NCBI RefSeq assembly: GCF_013377495.2
Contig: NC_066382.1
Coordinates: forward strand, 6,138,001 to 6,202,000
DNA length: 64,000 nt
Origin: Cygnus atratus
Lineage: Eukaryota; Chordata; Aves; Anseriformes; Anatidae
Direction of reading: 5' to 3'
Under the pieces are notes generated by a model that saw nothing but the letters and a program-made list of their open reading frames with translations, made no database searches and was not told where the DNA came from. A program made the position numbers and the translations under genes. Of this stretch, positions 1 through 13,900 are shown one piece after another (position 1 is the first letter of the stretch; every line of letters begins with the position of its first letter).

Positions 1-1719
1 TACAACACATAATATTGGAAATGCTTGAATGCGTAGCATGCAGAAACTTTGGCACGCTCTGCTTGGAAATTTAAGTGCAGTTTGCAAGTGTGAATCTAGA
101 TCCGACTTTATGCGTGCTGCACATGTGCACACACACAGGTAGCGATGATGTTTCTAGTAGTCAGCATTTAAGTAATAATTTGCATACATAATTTATGAAA
201 TCCTTACAGCTTGGCGGTTTCTAAACAGTCTTAAAACTCATGTTTTAAAGAATAAAACCAGGAAATTTGAAGATGAGCTGGGAATCCTTAACGCTTCTGA
301 AAACTACCTGCTCTTCCTATAGGCTCTCCAGCTGTAGCCCCTGGGTGTTAGTGAAGTCCACAAAAGAGTCCCACGGCACAGCTGTGGCCATAGGGGGAAA
401 GGTTGTTGGACATGTCCCAGATTCCCACTGGTGGTCAAGGAAAGATGTTGTCAAATGTGGATTTTTTTAATGCTGTTGCGTACTTTCCCCCAAGCCACAC
501 ATTTTGCTTTCCAAGTTTTTTTTGCTTTCTTTGCCAGATCATTCCACATAATGACAATAAAAATTAATATTTTTTTTTAAATATGGTTTCAGGGTTACTA
601 TTGTTCACTCTTTCATTCTCCAGTTCCCAGCTCTTAGTTAACCAGGGATTAGAAGCTGCTGCTCATTTGAAGTTGGTGATACCACAGGGTCTCTAGCACG
701 CTTGTGAAAGATGCAAGAATAAAAGAGAAAACCCAGCCCCACATTTCCAATATTTCTAGACATTCTGGAAGGGGAAACTCTGCCAACTGAAGAAGTACAG
801 ATAATTTTAATTAATTTATTTTTTTTAACCTGACCCAGAAGAAGAATTTCAATTTATTTCAGTCCCGTGTATCACTAGTAGAAACACACTGGGCATGCTT
901 GTAGTAGTAGCCTTGCAACAGACATAGTTATTAAAAGGAATAAGAAAGATCTAGAATAATTGGCCATGACTCGTTTTCCAATCAAAAATGAGTGCTGTTC
1001 AGTCTAACCTTCCAGTCCTCCTGGAGGGACGTCACACTGGCACTCACGCCTTGGCTTCAGAAGGGAGCAAATGAGATGCGGGTTAATAAAAATCAGTAAT
1101 GTAGCATTTTTAATAATTCATTTTGTCCTTTGCTGTCAAAGATGCAAATACCTGTTCCTTAAAAGCTTATCAGATGAAATCCCCTTCCTGTCAAGGAAAC
1201 ATATGGTAATGTAATCACAAAGGGGAGACTTTCTTCTATTGATTATTCTCTCCAGATATCACAGGAAAATTACAGTTCCTGGTTGGAAATCTGATTGACT
1301 TGCATTTCTTTGGGAAGATGCAATGTTACCACACCGTGAGCTTGCTTCATTTTTTTTTTTTTCCACAGATGAAAGCATTCTGACCATTAGGGTGTCACAG
1401 ACAGTCTCATTTTGCTGACATGCTGATACAGTGGGCACAGATCTGGCCTCGTATGCGTGTGCATGCATTCCCCTTTTTCATTTCAGCAGCTAGCCTAGGA
1501 ATTGCAGCATCTTACTTTGGCCTCTCGAAGTGCAGTTTTAAACCACAAAACTACATGAAAAGGCCCCTCCTTAGTCAAAAGTACTTTAACTGGAAGATTT
1601 GGTAGAGGTCTGCATGGTTTACTAACAGAAATTGCTTTCTTACTGTTGGTGCAACACAGGGAGCATGGCTATGGATGAGCAAGGGGGACTTCTTCTATTT
1701 TATCTGTTGCTATAATTTG

Positions 1720-1762
1720 AAAAAAAACAAACAAAAACCCCCACCACAAACCAACAAAACCC
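1720..1762. repeat. A/C-rich low-complexity run
   Basis: About 43 bases consist almost only of A and C in irregular CAAA and CCA units. Runs like this are frequent in bird introns and have no known function. Confidence 0.7.
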
Positions 1763-2305
1763 TTGTCTGAGGAGCTCTGAGTGTGAGACCTTTCATTCTG
1801 ATCTAAAAGTCAGAAAAGTATTTATGGGATAAATTATTTTATCTTGGAAACCTAGCGAGTTTTATCTGGAGGTTAGGGAGAATATATGCAAAAATGGCTA
1901 TCGTAATTCTGGTTGTATTTCCAAACTTATCTATATGTTAAGGAGAGGCACTTGCATCTGTTATAAAATGCTCCTACACCTAAGCTGATAGGTTAGATGC
2001 AAAATAGAAAATCTTCCAGTAGAAGGTAAGAGTTTTTATTCTATTAATCCTTGAAAAATAACCAAACATTTCTTTCTGTATTTACAAGGTCATCCTTTAG
2101 ATCGGAGGCTTGTGTGTGGGAGGCATTTATGCATTTTACACAACACTTTGAGATCAGTGGAAATGAAAAGCGGTATAATTACCCTCTGGCCTTTTATCTG
2201 TCTGCAGTATCAATCTCTAGAGAGCGCAAGGATGGGGTAGAGAAGCATTCACGCTGGGGATAATCATAGCCATTAGATGAAACAATGCTGACTTAAACAC
2301 AACTC

Positions 2306-2319
2306 TTTTTTTTTTTTTT
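2306..2319. repeat. T14 run followed by CAG
   Basis: Fourteen T residues followed by CAG. It resembles a splice acceptor, but the sequence after it soon meets stops and shows no coding character, so I treat it as a simple repeat or decoy acceptor. Confidence 0.7.
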
Positions 2320-5300
2320 CAGTAAAACCTTGTTTCAGAGCCTGTGGTGGTCTGCCAGTGAAATCATGCAGCCTGAGGAACAGCCAAATAATGTCGCATG
2401 TAGGGAAGGACCTGTATATAGGCTGAACTGCCGAATATGCTAGTGAAGTCAAATTTAGTCAAAGTTGGTAAATCCCAAGGGCTGATATTACAGAACGTGG
2501 GGGGCACTGTGCACAAAGAATATGAACGTCTGCTTTAAGTGCAAAATCCAAGTCAGCCTTAATTACAAATTTGTGATCAATGCTGCTGTATTTTGTATGG
2601 GTTGGTGAATAATTAACAAGTGAGTGCAGCCCGAGGACGGAAATCTCCTTTTCAGACCGTGTGTTGAGGGAATGCTCATGCTGGTGCATTTTAAAAGAGG
2701 GGAAGGAAAGGGCGAAATCTGTAATATGACTGGAAGTTGAAGCGAAGTAACAGTTTTGGTGGGTAGTGAAATACAAGCCACTACGAGCCTCTCCTGCTTG
2801 CTTCGTCATCATTAGCATGAGCAGCAGCGGGACGATATTTGTGTTATCGCTTAGCTGTAATTTTGTGGGTAAAATGGGTGATTCTTCTTCTGTCTTATAA
2901 AAGGGCCTGCAAGCTTTCTTAAGTCAGACTTCATCAGGCTTAAAACACTATCCAAGGAAAACAAGCAGCTCTTTCACAGTGCATTTTATTTGCAGGAGTG
3001 CTGAGAGCTCTGCAACTACACCTGAGGTTACTTGCCCTGGAAATAATTTGGTGTTCAGTATAATGCAGAGTCCTCTGAAAACACTATTCTTGATAGTCTC
3101 AGACAAGTGAGGTACTTTTCAAATATTTCCTAAAATAATGGCATTTTCTTTTAACCTCTCTCTCCATATACCTGAGTCCCGTAGGCAAAGTAGGATAATT
3201 ATATTTTCCCATCTTATAGAAGCCTGGTGACAAAGTTAATGCTTTTTGCATCCATCTAATCTTTGTGCATACAACTTTGAGCTGCATAAAGAGAAAGCGT
3301 GGCTGTGGCACTATTTATCTTCTCATTCGTGACAGGTATGAAATCTTCATTTCTTGCATAAATGTTTTTACAGTCACATCCTTCTTCCTGGTGTGAGGAT
3401 CCTGAAATCTGTGGGCTGTTGCGGTGTGCCTGGAGCAGGCGGATCCAAGCCTTTGACTTGGCTCCGAGGGTTCTCGCACGGGGCTCAGAGCTGGAGCACG
3501 CCCGTGTCCCAAAGCAGTAAAATATTTTGGTATTAAAGGATGCTCCTCCTCTTCCAAGATTTCTTCTTTTAGAGCTTCACTTGATCCTTCAAGATTCCTG
3601 AATAAGATGTAGGTGTGAATAAAATGTAGGTGCACGTACTGCTGTGATGGGTGTAATAGAACAAGGAAGTAAAATATTGTATGACTTCGCAATGGGAGCA
3701 GACAGCATTCTAGACGTAAATAGTGTCTGTGTTGCTTTGGTGCAACAGAACATGATATAACTGCAAATGGGGCTGATATCAGCAGTGACCCAAATGCCAT
3801 CCATAAACCTCGGTAGTTGGACCACTTGTCTTAATTTTGTCATTCCTAAAATTCAACCAGATAAACTGTTGATAAATCCAGCCCATACCACCAGGGTGAT
3901 TTGTAATCAAATGGAAGTGAAGCTATTTAAAAAGAAAATGGGCCCAGCCATATTTTTGTAGGTTTGTTTTTGAACTGGCATATGTAAGTGCTGAGACAAT
4001 AGGATATTGTGTTCTGAGATGAAGTAGCCTGAAGATTTAGAAGGAAGCGGGTGAGTGTCTAAGTAATAAATGATACCAGGGAAAATATCATAGGAGAGGC
4101 TTTAAAAACCAGAAACAAACATACATTAAGGTTGTAGAGTATGAGTTACCTATGAGAAAAAATGCAAATATTACCATATTCAAAGTGTTGAAGTGCTCCT
4201 TTAGTGAGAGCAATGCTGTGGTGTTGACACTGATATTCTAGTAGTTTACCAAGCGATAAAATGAAAGTAATTTATTATAATTTTACAGTATTTTTTTCAT
4301 ATGGAATGAAAGGTTTGATTGCTTCCAGTTTAGTCCATTTCACTCTTAATAATATTGATTTTGCCATATATTTTTTTTACATTTTCAGAGCCTTTTTCTG
4401 AACTTGGCACAAGATTTAAGTTTTAATGCAGTTGACAACATAAAAGCCAATTTTTAAGGAATCTTATTATGGTAATTACATTTCTCTGCTGGAAGCTGAT
4501 GTGTATATTACATGGAAAAATAGTTTTTGTAGTTGGGAAGCCAGTGTAAAGGGACAGTCACTTAAAAATAAAATGTTACAAGCACTGTTAAGGTCTTGGA
4601 TTTAAGGTGATTTCAGTGTATTTGAAAGACTAGAGAACAGTACGTGCATTCCCGGAGCTTTTTGTATTTGCCCCCGCTTCCAGTGATGATAAATTTATCC
4701 TACAGATGCTTACTCTGCATCTACAGTTCTGACTTTTCTCAGAAAAGTGGTTGAGCTATTGTAGTTCCTAATCTACGTCTATGTTCCATTTATAATGTAA
4801 AATATCAGACCAGGCAGAACAGGCACGGTATTTGAAAAACTCTGTGGACTATGAAATGTGAATGTTGTAGCAAAAATAACTAAAATTAGCATTTTTAGAA
4901 ACTATCTCCTAAGCATAACCTCAGGAGTGGCAGAGTTGCAGGGAAATAAATTCATCAGACAACCTCTAGTGCTTTATCTGCACACAACATTTACAACAGG
5001 ATGGCCTAGGGGAAGCCCTGGAGTGGTCCCCAGAGAGATGCAGCCACCTGCTGAGGATCAGAGGTGGATTTGGGTCGTGGTTCTGGAGGGGATGAAAATG
5101 GGGCATTAAAAGGCAGAAAGTGCAGGAGGTGGGAGGGAGAAGGTGCTCCTCTGGTAACCCTGGGGGGAAATGGTTGTGGCTGAAGCAGCACTGCAGATTT
5201 GAACTTCCATGAACGGGGAAAAAATGTATCTGACGGTTAGTAACTGTCTCACTTCTGCCTTGTGTGGAAGGCAATGGCAGAAGGAGGTGATAATGATGCA

Positions 5301-5730
5301 TTACTAATTACAGGGTGAAACACCTGCCCCCCAGTGGGAAATAGTGAATGAGTTCCTTCTGCTTGGCTTGCATTTCAACCCATCCGTTTTCTGGAAGCAG
5401 TTTGTTCAGGAAAACCTGATCATGTGTTCTCAACCTCAAAATGAAGCTTGCAAAATACTATAAATCAAAAGGATTAATCCAGAGGTTGAACCAAATCTCT
5501 TATGTTGCCTATTTGGAAATAGTGAATTAGGGAAGATGTGGCAAGTCAGGAAACGGTCTTATCCAGAAATTGTAAAATACTTTCCAACTTCTTTACAGCT
5601 TCAAAGCCCACATACTAATTTAAGGCATGACTGAGTTTGAGGAATAGAAGTCAGAAAGATGAATGGTTGGACCTCACTGAATTAAGAAGAAAGCAGAATC
5701 AAGTAATGCTCATTGTGTATGAACACAGTA

Positions 5731-6075
5731 CCATCCAGCCAGCTTTTAACCCAGCAGAGTGTGCCTGTCCCAGCCATGGGCTGCAAGGTTCTCCAGGAGA
5801 ATATTGTGGGAAACTATGTCAAAAGGTTTTGCTGAAGTCTAGGCAGACTACGTCAACAGCCTTTCCCTCATCCACCAGGCGGGTCACCCGGTCACAGGAG
5901 GAGATGAGGTTGGTCAGGCAGGACTTGCCTTTCCTGAACCCGTGCTGGCTGGGCCTGATCTCCTGGTGGTTCCGCAGCCATTGTGTGATTGCATTCAAGA
6001 TGACCTGTTCCAGCGTGGTCAGCCCTTTCGTTACCATCTGCAGCAGAGTGTGGATGTGGTCTTTGGGAAAGAATA
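5731..6075 (-). mobile_element. CR1 LINE fragment, reverse transcriptase region, decayed
   Basis: Read on the minus strand, this codes for the CR1 non-LTR retrotransposon reverse transcriptase. Diagnostic pieces are RPSQHGFRKGKSCLTNLIS, then LVDEGKAVDVV and LDFSK. That is the block before and into RT motif A, where the family has LDFSKAFD. The open part spans about 5819-6060. Homology continues past an in-frame break just after the LDFSK block (near 5820) in a shifted frame down to about 5731, with a further small indel there. The copy is truncated at both ends and carries at least two frame breaks, so it is a dead relic. It lies opposite to the coding exon. The element is certain; the exact ends are not. 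Confidence 0.9.
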
Positions 6076-6167
6076 AGAAATGTTTTTTCCCTGTCTTAAC
6101 TGGAGAAAAACCTGGCTTCAAATCATCACTCAAGTAAAAAATAAATTATTTATACAAGGTTGAAGGG

Positions 6168-6215
6168 CCGGTAGCCCAGTGGCCAGGGGTTTTGCAGGGT
6201 ATGAGTGTAGAAAAC
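6168..6215 (+). repeat. Possible head of a tRNA-derived MIR-like SINE
   Basis: The stretch reading ggtagcccagtggccagggg resembles the tRNA-like head of amniote MIR-type SINEs, where a GGTAGTCTAGTGGTTAGGG-like box A region is usual. The match is short and there is no clear body after it, so this may be chance. Confidence 0.25.
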
Positions 6216-7920
6216 AAAAAATCTAGTCTGCCTAGACCAGATCAGCAAAATGAACTAAATTTTTCTACTATTTGAAAAAGCAAAAGTCTCCTATTACTTC
6301 TCACATAAAATTAATGCACCAGCAGCAACCCAGGAAGACCAGAGAGTTTGGCTTGCAGCAAAGTCCCCCCTGGAAAGTGGTTTGGCTGTTTTCAGGCTCA
6401 TGTATTACCATTTAGATTAATACAGAGGAGAGCCAAAGAAGAGGATTGAGTCAAGCTGCTTGTCAGTATCCTAATTTGATTTTTACTGAGAAAAGGGACT
6501 ATGCCCTTTTACATTCACCTCCCACTAAGCAGGACTTTGCTGCCAGCAGCTCCAGGTGCCCTCTCAGAAGAGCACCACGAGCCTGGAGGGATGCAGATTT
6601 GTGCCCTACTGAAGGCTTGGAGATAAAACATCCAGACTTTGCCCTGTAATTTCTTCTCGGGAATGGGCAAATGAATAAGTTGTGACTAAGCATCAAGTTG
6701 AGATAAATACTCCTTGGATCTGGAGGTCAAATCCTGCCCATATGTCTCAGCCTCCTACTTTCATAGGGAGATTAGCAGAGGCTGTGCAGGTGAGACCTTT
6801 AGAAGTCAGTGTGCAGCCTGGGCATTTAGAGACTCAGATGTGCTTCCCATCATTCTGGTGTCAAAACTTCTTTTCCCTTCTTATGGTTGCAAGTAGCTTG
6901 TTTGTTTTCAGACTTTCATTCCTCACTGCTGCTTCAGAAGCCCAAATGCATACATGTAGTTAAACAGGAAAGCAAATCTAATCTCTGATTTCCCAGAAAT
7001 AGAAAGTCTACTCCATTCTTCTATGTTGCAGTATTTTAGGTTTCCTCTTTGTTTTGATCTGAAAGCTCATATCAGGAAGGAGAAGCTGCATAGAGCAGAC
7101 AGTGGCTCGAGGGTGTAACGGGGCTCCTGCATCCATGTGAGCTTCCTTCCCAGTCTTGCACCTCCAGCTTCCCTTGGGCAGATCTTCTAAGCCAACCTGT
7201 GGCTATAGAAAGATAATAACCATAAAAAGATGGTAACCACAGTAAAAGAAAAGGAGGAAAAAAAAAGCATCCCAAATATACACGTGGCCTTCTTTGAATA
7301 ATAATTCATATAATATGTGAATTAATATGTGGCAGTATCCCTCATCCTTTAGCAACAGCATTAGAGAGGCTCAGTGAAATGCACAAAGAGCAGTGGCTGT
7401 CAGGGTTTGGTTTGGTTTTGCTTTCCTTACTACTGAAGTTGGGTGGTTTTAAGGAAGCCCTCTGAACGCTGACATGAGGCATGGGCTGGGCTCGGTGTGG
7501 CGCTGAGTGGTCACCCCGTCCGTGGGGCCAGGGTGCTTCAACCTGCGTGGCTGCCTCGTGGTGGAGCTGCACGGAGCCTGTGAGCAGGTGACGGTATAGA
7601 TACAAGCATCGATGTGATGCAGTGCTGGGATGCTTTTCGATTGCCCTCATTAGCACCCGCATTTCCAGACTTAATTCCCATGTCACTGCAATGCCCCCTC
7701 TGCTTGAAGGAGAAAAAAAAATCCTTCGTATGGGCTCTTAATTGTTTTAGCTTTATGTTGGTATTTTGAATCCTGTCAGTGCAGCCGTCATTGCTCTGGA
7801 TTACAAACAAAACTGCATCATCCTAAATGTTTGCCTTGTATCTGATCAACAGGTTACTATGGTAACTGACGTTGCTCTAGCTGCTACACCGGATGCGCCA
7901 GCTCTGTCCCTAGTCTAGGT

Positions 7921-7998
7921 TTTTTCTAATAAATTAATTGCATTTAAATTAAACATATGAAGTTATTTCATGTCAATTAATTTGGATGTTTAACTGGA
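7921..7998. promoter_or_regulatory. A/T-rich homeodomain/POU-like patch (candidate enhancer)
   Basis: This stretch packs several homeodomain-type cores (AATTAATTG, TTAAATTAAA, TCAATTAATT) and an octamer-like ATTGCATTTAAA into under 80 bases, in unique sequence without repeat character. Known biology: such clusters are common in conserved intronic enhancers of vertebrate developmental genes. Conservation cannot be judged from one sequence. Confidence 0.25.
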
Positions 7999-10900
7999 TG
8001 TTTGCAGAGTTTCTCTCTTCCTACTCACCCTGCAAGATTAATTAACTCCTCCAGATACTGTAGTCCGTCACACGAAGCTGCGGCCTTCCCCAGCTATCGG
8101 CAGTTACAACACTCGCTGCCTGCATGGGAAGTAATCAGTGTCCAAAATAATTGCTTTTCACAAGCCTGTAGTCAGCTGTCTTGTCAGATATTTAAGCTGT
8201 AATGAAACTGTTTGCATCTCCAGGAAAAAATACTCAGCTGAAACAAACAGTAATTGCAGGTGGAAAGCAAAGCTGATAATGGAGCTGTTTTTGTTTAGCA
8301 CATTATGTTTTTATTTGTTGGTCCTCTTTGCAGGCATTTCCTCCAGCACTGGAACCAGTGCACTCTCCTCTCTGCTCTTCTGTTGTGGGAGGTTTGGGTT
8401 CCTCCCAGTATCGCTGTTATGCTTTAAGGCAAGGAATGGTGGAGATGAATCAATGCATAGTGAAGAGCATCCTTTGTTAGAGGCAAATGTATAGGACTGC
8501 TGTGTCCAGTTCCTGTCATTTGGTCACACACGTTCAGCCAGCAGCAGGGACATCAGAAAATACTTGTATCTGGTCATTTTAAAAAGTCTGTGAATAGGAT
8601 TATCCAAGGGTGCTTTTAAACCTACACTTTCTGAGAGCTCAGCAGCAAATTAATCCATTGCGTAGATTTGCACGATGCAGTGCTGGGCTTTCTCCTAAAA
8701 TTCAGAGTTCTTAGACCAGAATACCCGTTCTGGGTGTACATGTCCAGCATTAGCCTAAAGAAAGAAAAAGAGGAGAAGACGGTGAATGCATGTAGCAGAT
8801 TTAAACATTTTATACAGAGATTTCTGATCTGCAGTCACAAGCTGTAGAGAAACTGGCTGATAAATTAGTAGCCCACAGGGAAATCTTATTTACAAGGAAG
8901 GCAACAGAAACACTTATGTATCTTTATTAGCCTTATTTAGACCATATGCTTTCTGCATGGTGGGAAACTTCATAGTCCCTGCAGTAAAACAGCAGTAGGT
9001 ATGTGCTGAGTTACAAACTCTCCCTATTTGCATGCTTTCTTAGACCTCTTCTGCTGCTCTAACTTCTTGCTGCAGTGAAAAGCAGGCTGGTAATTAACAA
9101 GTGAGGGAAAATGGAATTTTCTTTGTCTTCTCCAGGATTTCATTGGGTACCGATACTACAGAGAGCGGAATGGGAGAGTACTGATTTTTATAGAGAGGGG
9201 AGCACACAAGCTTGAGTTTGTAAACTTTTGCGGGAAAGAACAGAGTGAGAGAAAACTGCTGCCCTCCCTGTGAGGTGACTTCTCTCCTCGTCCTCAGGGA
9301 TTTCCTCCCCAGAACAACAGGAGCTGTGGCGTGACTTGGAACGTGCCAGGTTTATGGTTTGCTCTGCTGTGTGTTGCAAAGTAGCTCTTAAGGCAGTTAG
9401 GAAGGCTGCCTTGCACCTGCAGTGACACGGCTTCTGCAGCAACAGGGGCCTCTTGCACACAGCTGAGAGAAAAGAATTGTTTTGATCTCTTCTGCAACCA
9501 CCTACTGCACATGAACTTGCTTTGCTGTTGTCTGAAACAGATGCCTTTTCTTGCATATTACTCATTTTTGAGTTTGCTTTCGATAGGTTTCTGCCACTCA
9601 CGCAGTAGAGTTGCTATAGAGATCACTATAAAACAAAATTTAACAACAAATTCTACACTTTGAAAACCATTCACTAGGAGGGTTACTAGTGTTTTGGAAT
9701 TAAGCTATAGTTACTTGTTTTTAATGTAAGCGCACGTTTTTCTGCATATGTTTAGGTAAAAATCAACTGTAGCCCAATAAAAAGGAATAAAAAAGTTGAT
9801 TAGCATAGTTTTGAATTTTATTGCCTCTCTGGCTATTCCTATTCCAAGTGTGTTTCACTCTGCAAATTGTTTTGCTTGGTTCAGACTAGTGCAATCCTAG
9901 CAGTTTTTCACTGAACACAGTGAACCTCCGATATCTTGCTGCTCTTAGAGGGGTAGCACTTTGGTTGCCAAACTTCCTTTGGCACTTTTGAAGCATTATT
10001 TGTTTATTTACTCTTCTAAAGGAATGAAATTCCATGCACCGTGGTGATTTCTTGCTCTCCAGTTGAGTCTGAATTTTTAACTGAAACCTAAGTCTAAAGA
10101 AGGAGTCTTTTAATTGCTGGTTAACCTTGCTGGCTGGTTGTAGCCGGAGAATGACAACAATCCCGTGTTGTTCCTCGTCACCCATGAAATAAATTGGGAG
10201 AAATGTGTGGACTGAGTCTTGGGGGTTGCATTAATGCCAACCACAAAGATGCTCCTGCTCAGATTGTGCTGCTTTGATTACTGAACTGAGTTATTAGATC
10301 CATGAAGAACACCCATTTAAATGTAAATCCATTCTCCTTCTGTAATAGATAAATGTGCTTTGCCTTGAATTTGTAAGCAGAATACATCACTTTGATATAC
10401 TAACTGGAACTGAATAAAGCTAGGCAGTAGACCAAGCGAAGGATGTGGATAGCTTTAAAGCAAAGGGAACAGAGGAGTCCATCAGTTCATTAATTAACTC
10501 CAATTTCTATTTTAATGAATTTTCTCTGGTGCTTGTTTTAGCATCCAGATGCTTGCAAATGTTTTTCCTGACAACAGACTTCTGTTGGCATATAACAAAT
10601 TTTAATTTGAGGTCCCTGTCTCCTATATCACAGAAATAGGTTTGCGGTATTTGCTTGGCTGCAGCATCGAGGTGCCAGGTGGTCGGGTGCTGCACAGGGC
10701 CCGATGCAAACCCGTGTCAGCTTTGAGGCTAGCCACAGTGCAGGGACAAAATCCAGTGGGCAGGTTTTCTGAAAGAGGGGAAGGAGCAGTGGTTTGAGGT
10801 CTTGGTGTGTTCCTTGGGATGCTTCTAGAAGGCAGGTGGCCACAGTGGATGTCCACAGAAGCTGGCTGCTCTGGTGAAGCTCTTTGCTCCTCCCAAGCAA

Positions 10901-13900
10901 GGGGCAGTTTTGGGATAGGTTGAGTTTTGCTCCAAATTGCCCTCTGGATGACTCTGTTGTTTGCTGCTAGTAATAGAGGGGTTGAGAGAACATAGTCCTA
11001 CCCGACCCAAGTTGCCTAGCACGTGTGAAGGTTACCCCTTCTGCAGTTGTCCTTCTGAAATCCTAAAATTTTCTCCAGCAATTGGCTGCATTTACGAATA
11101 CCAAGGAGATCTTAGCTATTTGTTCCAGGAAACTGTTTAAGAAACATAATTTCAAAATGACGATGCAGCCATTTTTCAACTTCCCTGACGTGAGGCGAAC
11201 AAAAACCCCTGCATGTCTCTGCTGGGTGACTGCCCCGGAGCAGGGGATGGAGGACACAGCCTCGCCTCGGGCAGTATTTTAGGGAGGGAGCAGCGCTGGC
11301 TTAGCTCTTCATATGGAGCAGGGCTAAGCATATTCACAGGGCCTTGGAAAATCTTGCCCAGCAGCAAAGCTGGCGTAAGCACCTCTGAGGTTAAACAAAC
11401 GGCACGCTCGTATTTCTGTCTGAGCTCAGTAAGAGCAGGAACTGTCCTGGGGTTGAAGACCTCGGCTGAGACACAGAGAGCTGTCTGCAAGGACATGTTC
11501 ACCCCCCCCTCCTCGGCCCTCCAATAAAGGCAGATGTTTTACTCTTGCTGACTTTCCATAACTCATTCTGCCAAGGACTCCCTGCGTGCTATTGAGCAAG
11601 CTGCTCGTTCTCCCTCATTCAAATTCTTTTTTGCCATTCGGCTCCTGCACCCTTTTGTTTCCTCGCAAAAGAAGCGCCATGGAAGAGGAAGCATCTCCTC
11701 TATTTAAATGGCAAAGCAGGGCCGTGTCCCCACAAATAACTACAGAAGTACAACCAGGGTCCTCAGAAACAAATGACCGAGTTCCGTATCATAGTCTGTA
11801 AGAAGTTTTCCATTTTCTTCATTCTCGACTAGGTGATGCAACTGTCCTTGTTAAAGGATGAATTTCAGTACTCTCCCCATTAGCTGGATGCGTAATTCTT
11901 TTAAACATCACAGTCATCTGTGGAATGAAACAGATTTAAAATCTAATAGTAATAGCCGAGTAAATGCATCTGCCAAGCGTAGAGCTTCTCAACTATTGCT
12001 CATTGTAACTGTAATTAGCCAGTTAAAGCCATCAGACATCTGTGTATTAAGAGATTAAGTCTGTCCTGCTGCTTTCATTAGCTCTATGAGCACTGTTGCA
12101 TTATCCCTCCCGCTTCTCGTTTCGGGAGCATATTTTTTGTAATCATTGTGACCAGATTCTGTAGGGATGGTTTTATTAAAAATGCCCTGGGAAAAAGCAT
12201 ATTACAGATGGATCTGTTGCTGCTAGTTCAGGTGGGGGGAATGGTTTCCGCTTGTGTGCGGCGTGAGTAGTCCTGTGCAGACTTGAATTAAAAGTTTTCT
12301 TGTGATACAGAAGATATATTTTCTTGTGATATATATTATTTGCTATAATCCTTTAAAATACTTGTGTGGGTTTTATCTTTTTTGGACTGGAGATGTTTCT
12401 GAACATGCAGCACTCACTGGGACAATGAACATACGTATTAAAAGTCCCCTTCCTTTCTGGTACCTGCCTGCCCAATGGACAACACGGCAGGTTTTCCTAT
12501 TTCTTTTTCTACTTCGCAGACTTCGCAGTTTTCAAGTTGTCCCTCTGTTTCAAACCCATCCTGTGCCTGGACTAACCATAAAAACTGTTCATTTGAATGC
12601 TGCTTTAATGGGATTCTGTCTGGCAGCAGGCAACACAGATGATATTGCAAATTAATCTTTTAAGATCACGACAGGTTTAGCTCTATGTTTCATTAAAGGC
12701 TCCTCAGAATGAGTCACTGGGATGTCTTCAGTGAAGCCAAACCCAGATTAGTTGTTGTTTCCTTTGTGAGAAGCAGCAGCCTCGTTTGAATTAGTGTCTC
12801 AGCAAGCCTTTGCAGACTAGTTACTTGGTACAGAAAATGTCCAGTTTCAAAATCTCTTGCTGTTTTTGCCTTTGGCATGAATCGCTCATGCAGACAACTG
12901 CACTTCCAGCACTTGAGAGTGGCAATGAAAGGCACAGGCTGGGAGCTGGAGGGACAGAGCCTCGCTCCCAAATAAGCTCTAAATGGGGGAAATATCCTTG
13001 CAGAACCTGACCGTTGGTTTTGCAAAATGCCTGGTGCTGCTTTTATCACTTCTAAATGCCAAGGAAGAAATTAAATCGCTTTTCAAACTGTTTCCTTCCA
13101 ACCTGGGGAAGTTTCTGTTGAAGTCCTTGGAGGAGAGAGCTTCGATTAATCCTCTTTAAGTTGGTGTGAGTGCTCCAGGTTGTTCTCTCATCAGAGTCCT
13201 GCTTGCCCTTGGGTCTTTTCTGGCTGCCCTGGAAATAAGAGGGGCGGTCAGTTTTCTGCCCATTTTCTGTATTTAATGGGGCATACAGATTCCTGAGCAC
13301 GTTGGGCACAGCTGGGCAGGTAGGAGCTATGGCATAAGCACCAGCGCTTGCCCAGTGCTGCTTTTTGGCCAGGAGGGCATGGGGCAGCTCCCTGATGCTT
13401 CTTGGGTCACGGGGAAAAGAAGGTCTTACGGCCAAATTTCTGGACACCAATTCTAACGCCCAAACCCGAAAATCACCCTTTCTCGGACATAATATGGGGA
13501 AACACCTGCTGCTTTCTGGTCTCTGAGATGTAACTGCAGATTTTTTTGTTGTTGTTCTAAGCCCATATTTGAGTTCTTGTACTGGAGACTTGAGCTGGGC
13601 TCTGTGAATTACCTGTCCTTGAACCTCTTTCCATACATTTCTGATCATTGGTTTTGCAGGAGAGATGATTTAAAATTATGAGCCTGGAGAAGTAGTAGGG
13701 GCAGCGGGATGGAGGAAGCTATTCTCTTTGCTGAGGTTGTGCTATAAACAAAGCCTTCTGCACTTGGGGCAAAAGTCTGTCTGGCAGAAAGAAAATAGGA
13801 CAGTTAACTTGATGAGGATTTATGTCTGATGGGTTTCTCTGTCTTTATACACTGTCCTCCGTGGAATCTGAGTTATTAAAACTGGGTGACTGATGTACCT

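Larger units (their letters stand above)
1..5730. other. Non-coding stretch, probably upstream intron or 5' flank
   Basis: No open frame here reads like a protein, and no exon with matching splice sites and coding bias was seen. The stretch holds T runs (about 1351-1362 and 2306-2319), an A/C-rich low-complexity run (1720-1762) and A/T-rich patches around 805-850 and 4250-4460. A CTCF-like motif lies at 5323-5339. No recognisable transposon was found. Confidence 0.6.

Noticed and set aside
2306..2322. T14-CAG as a splice acceptor
   Set aside because: No coding-like sequence follows and no donor with an open frame is paired with it.
5819..6133. 104-codon minus-strand frame as a host gene
   Set aside because: The protein is a CR1 reverse transcriptase fragment with downstream frame breaks, so it is a transposon relic.
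13052..13648. 198-codon open frame on the minus strand
   Set aside because: No domain, no composition like protein, no splice or promoter context; frames of this length occur by chance in 64 kb on two strands.
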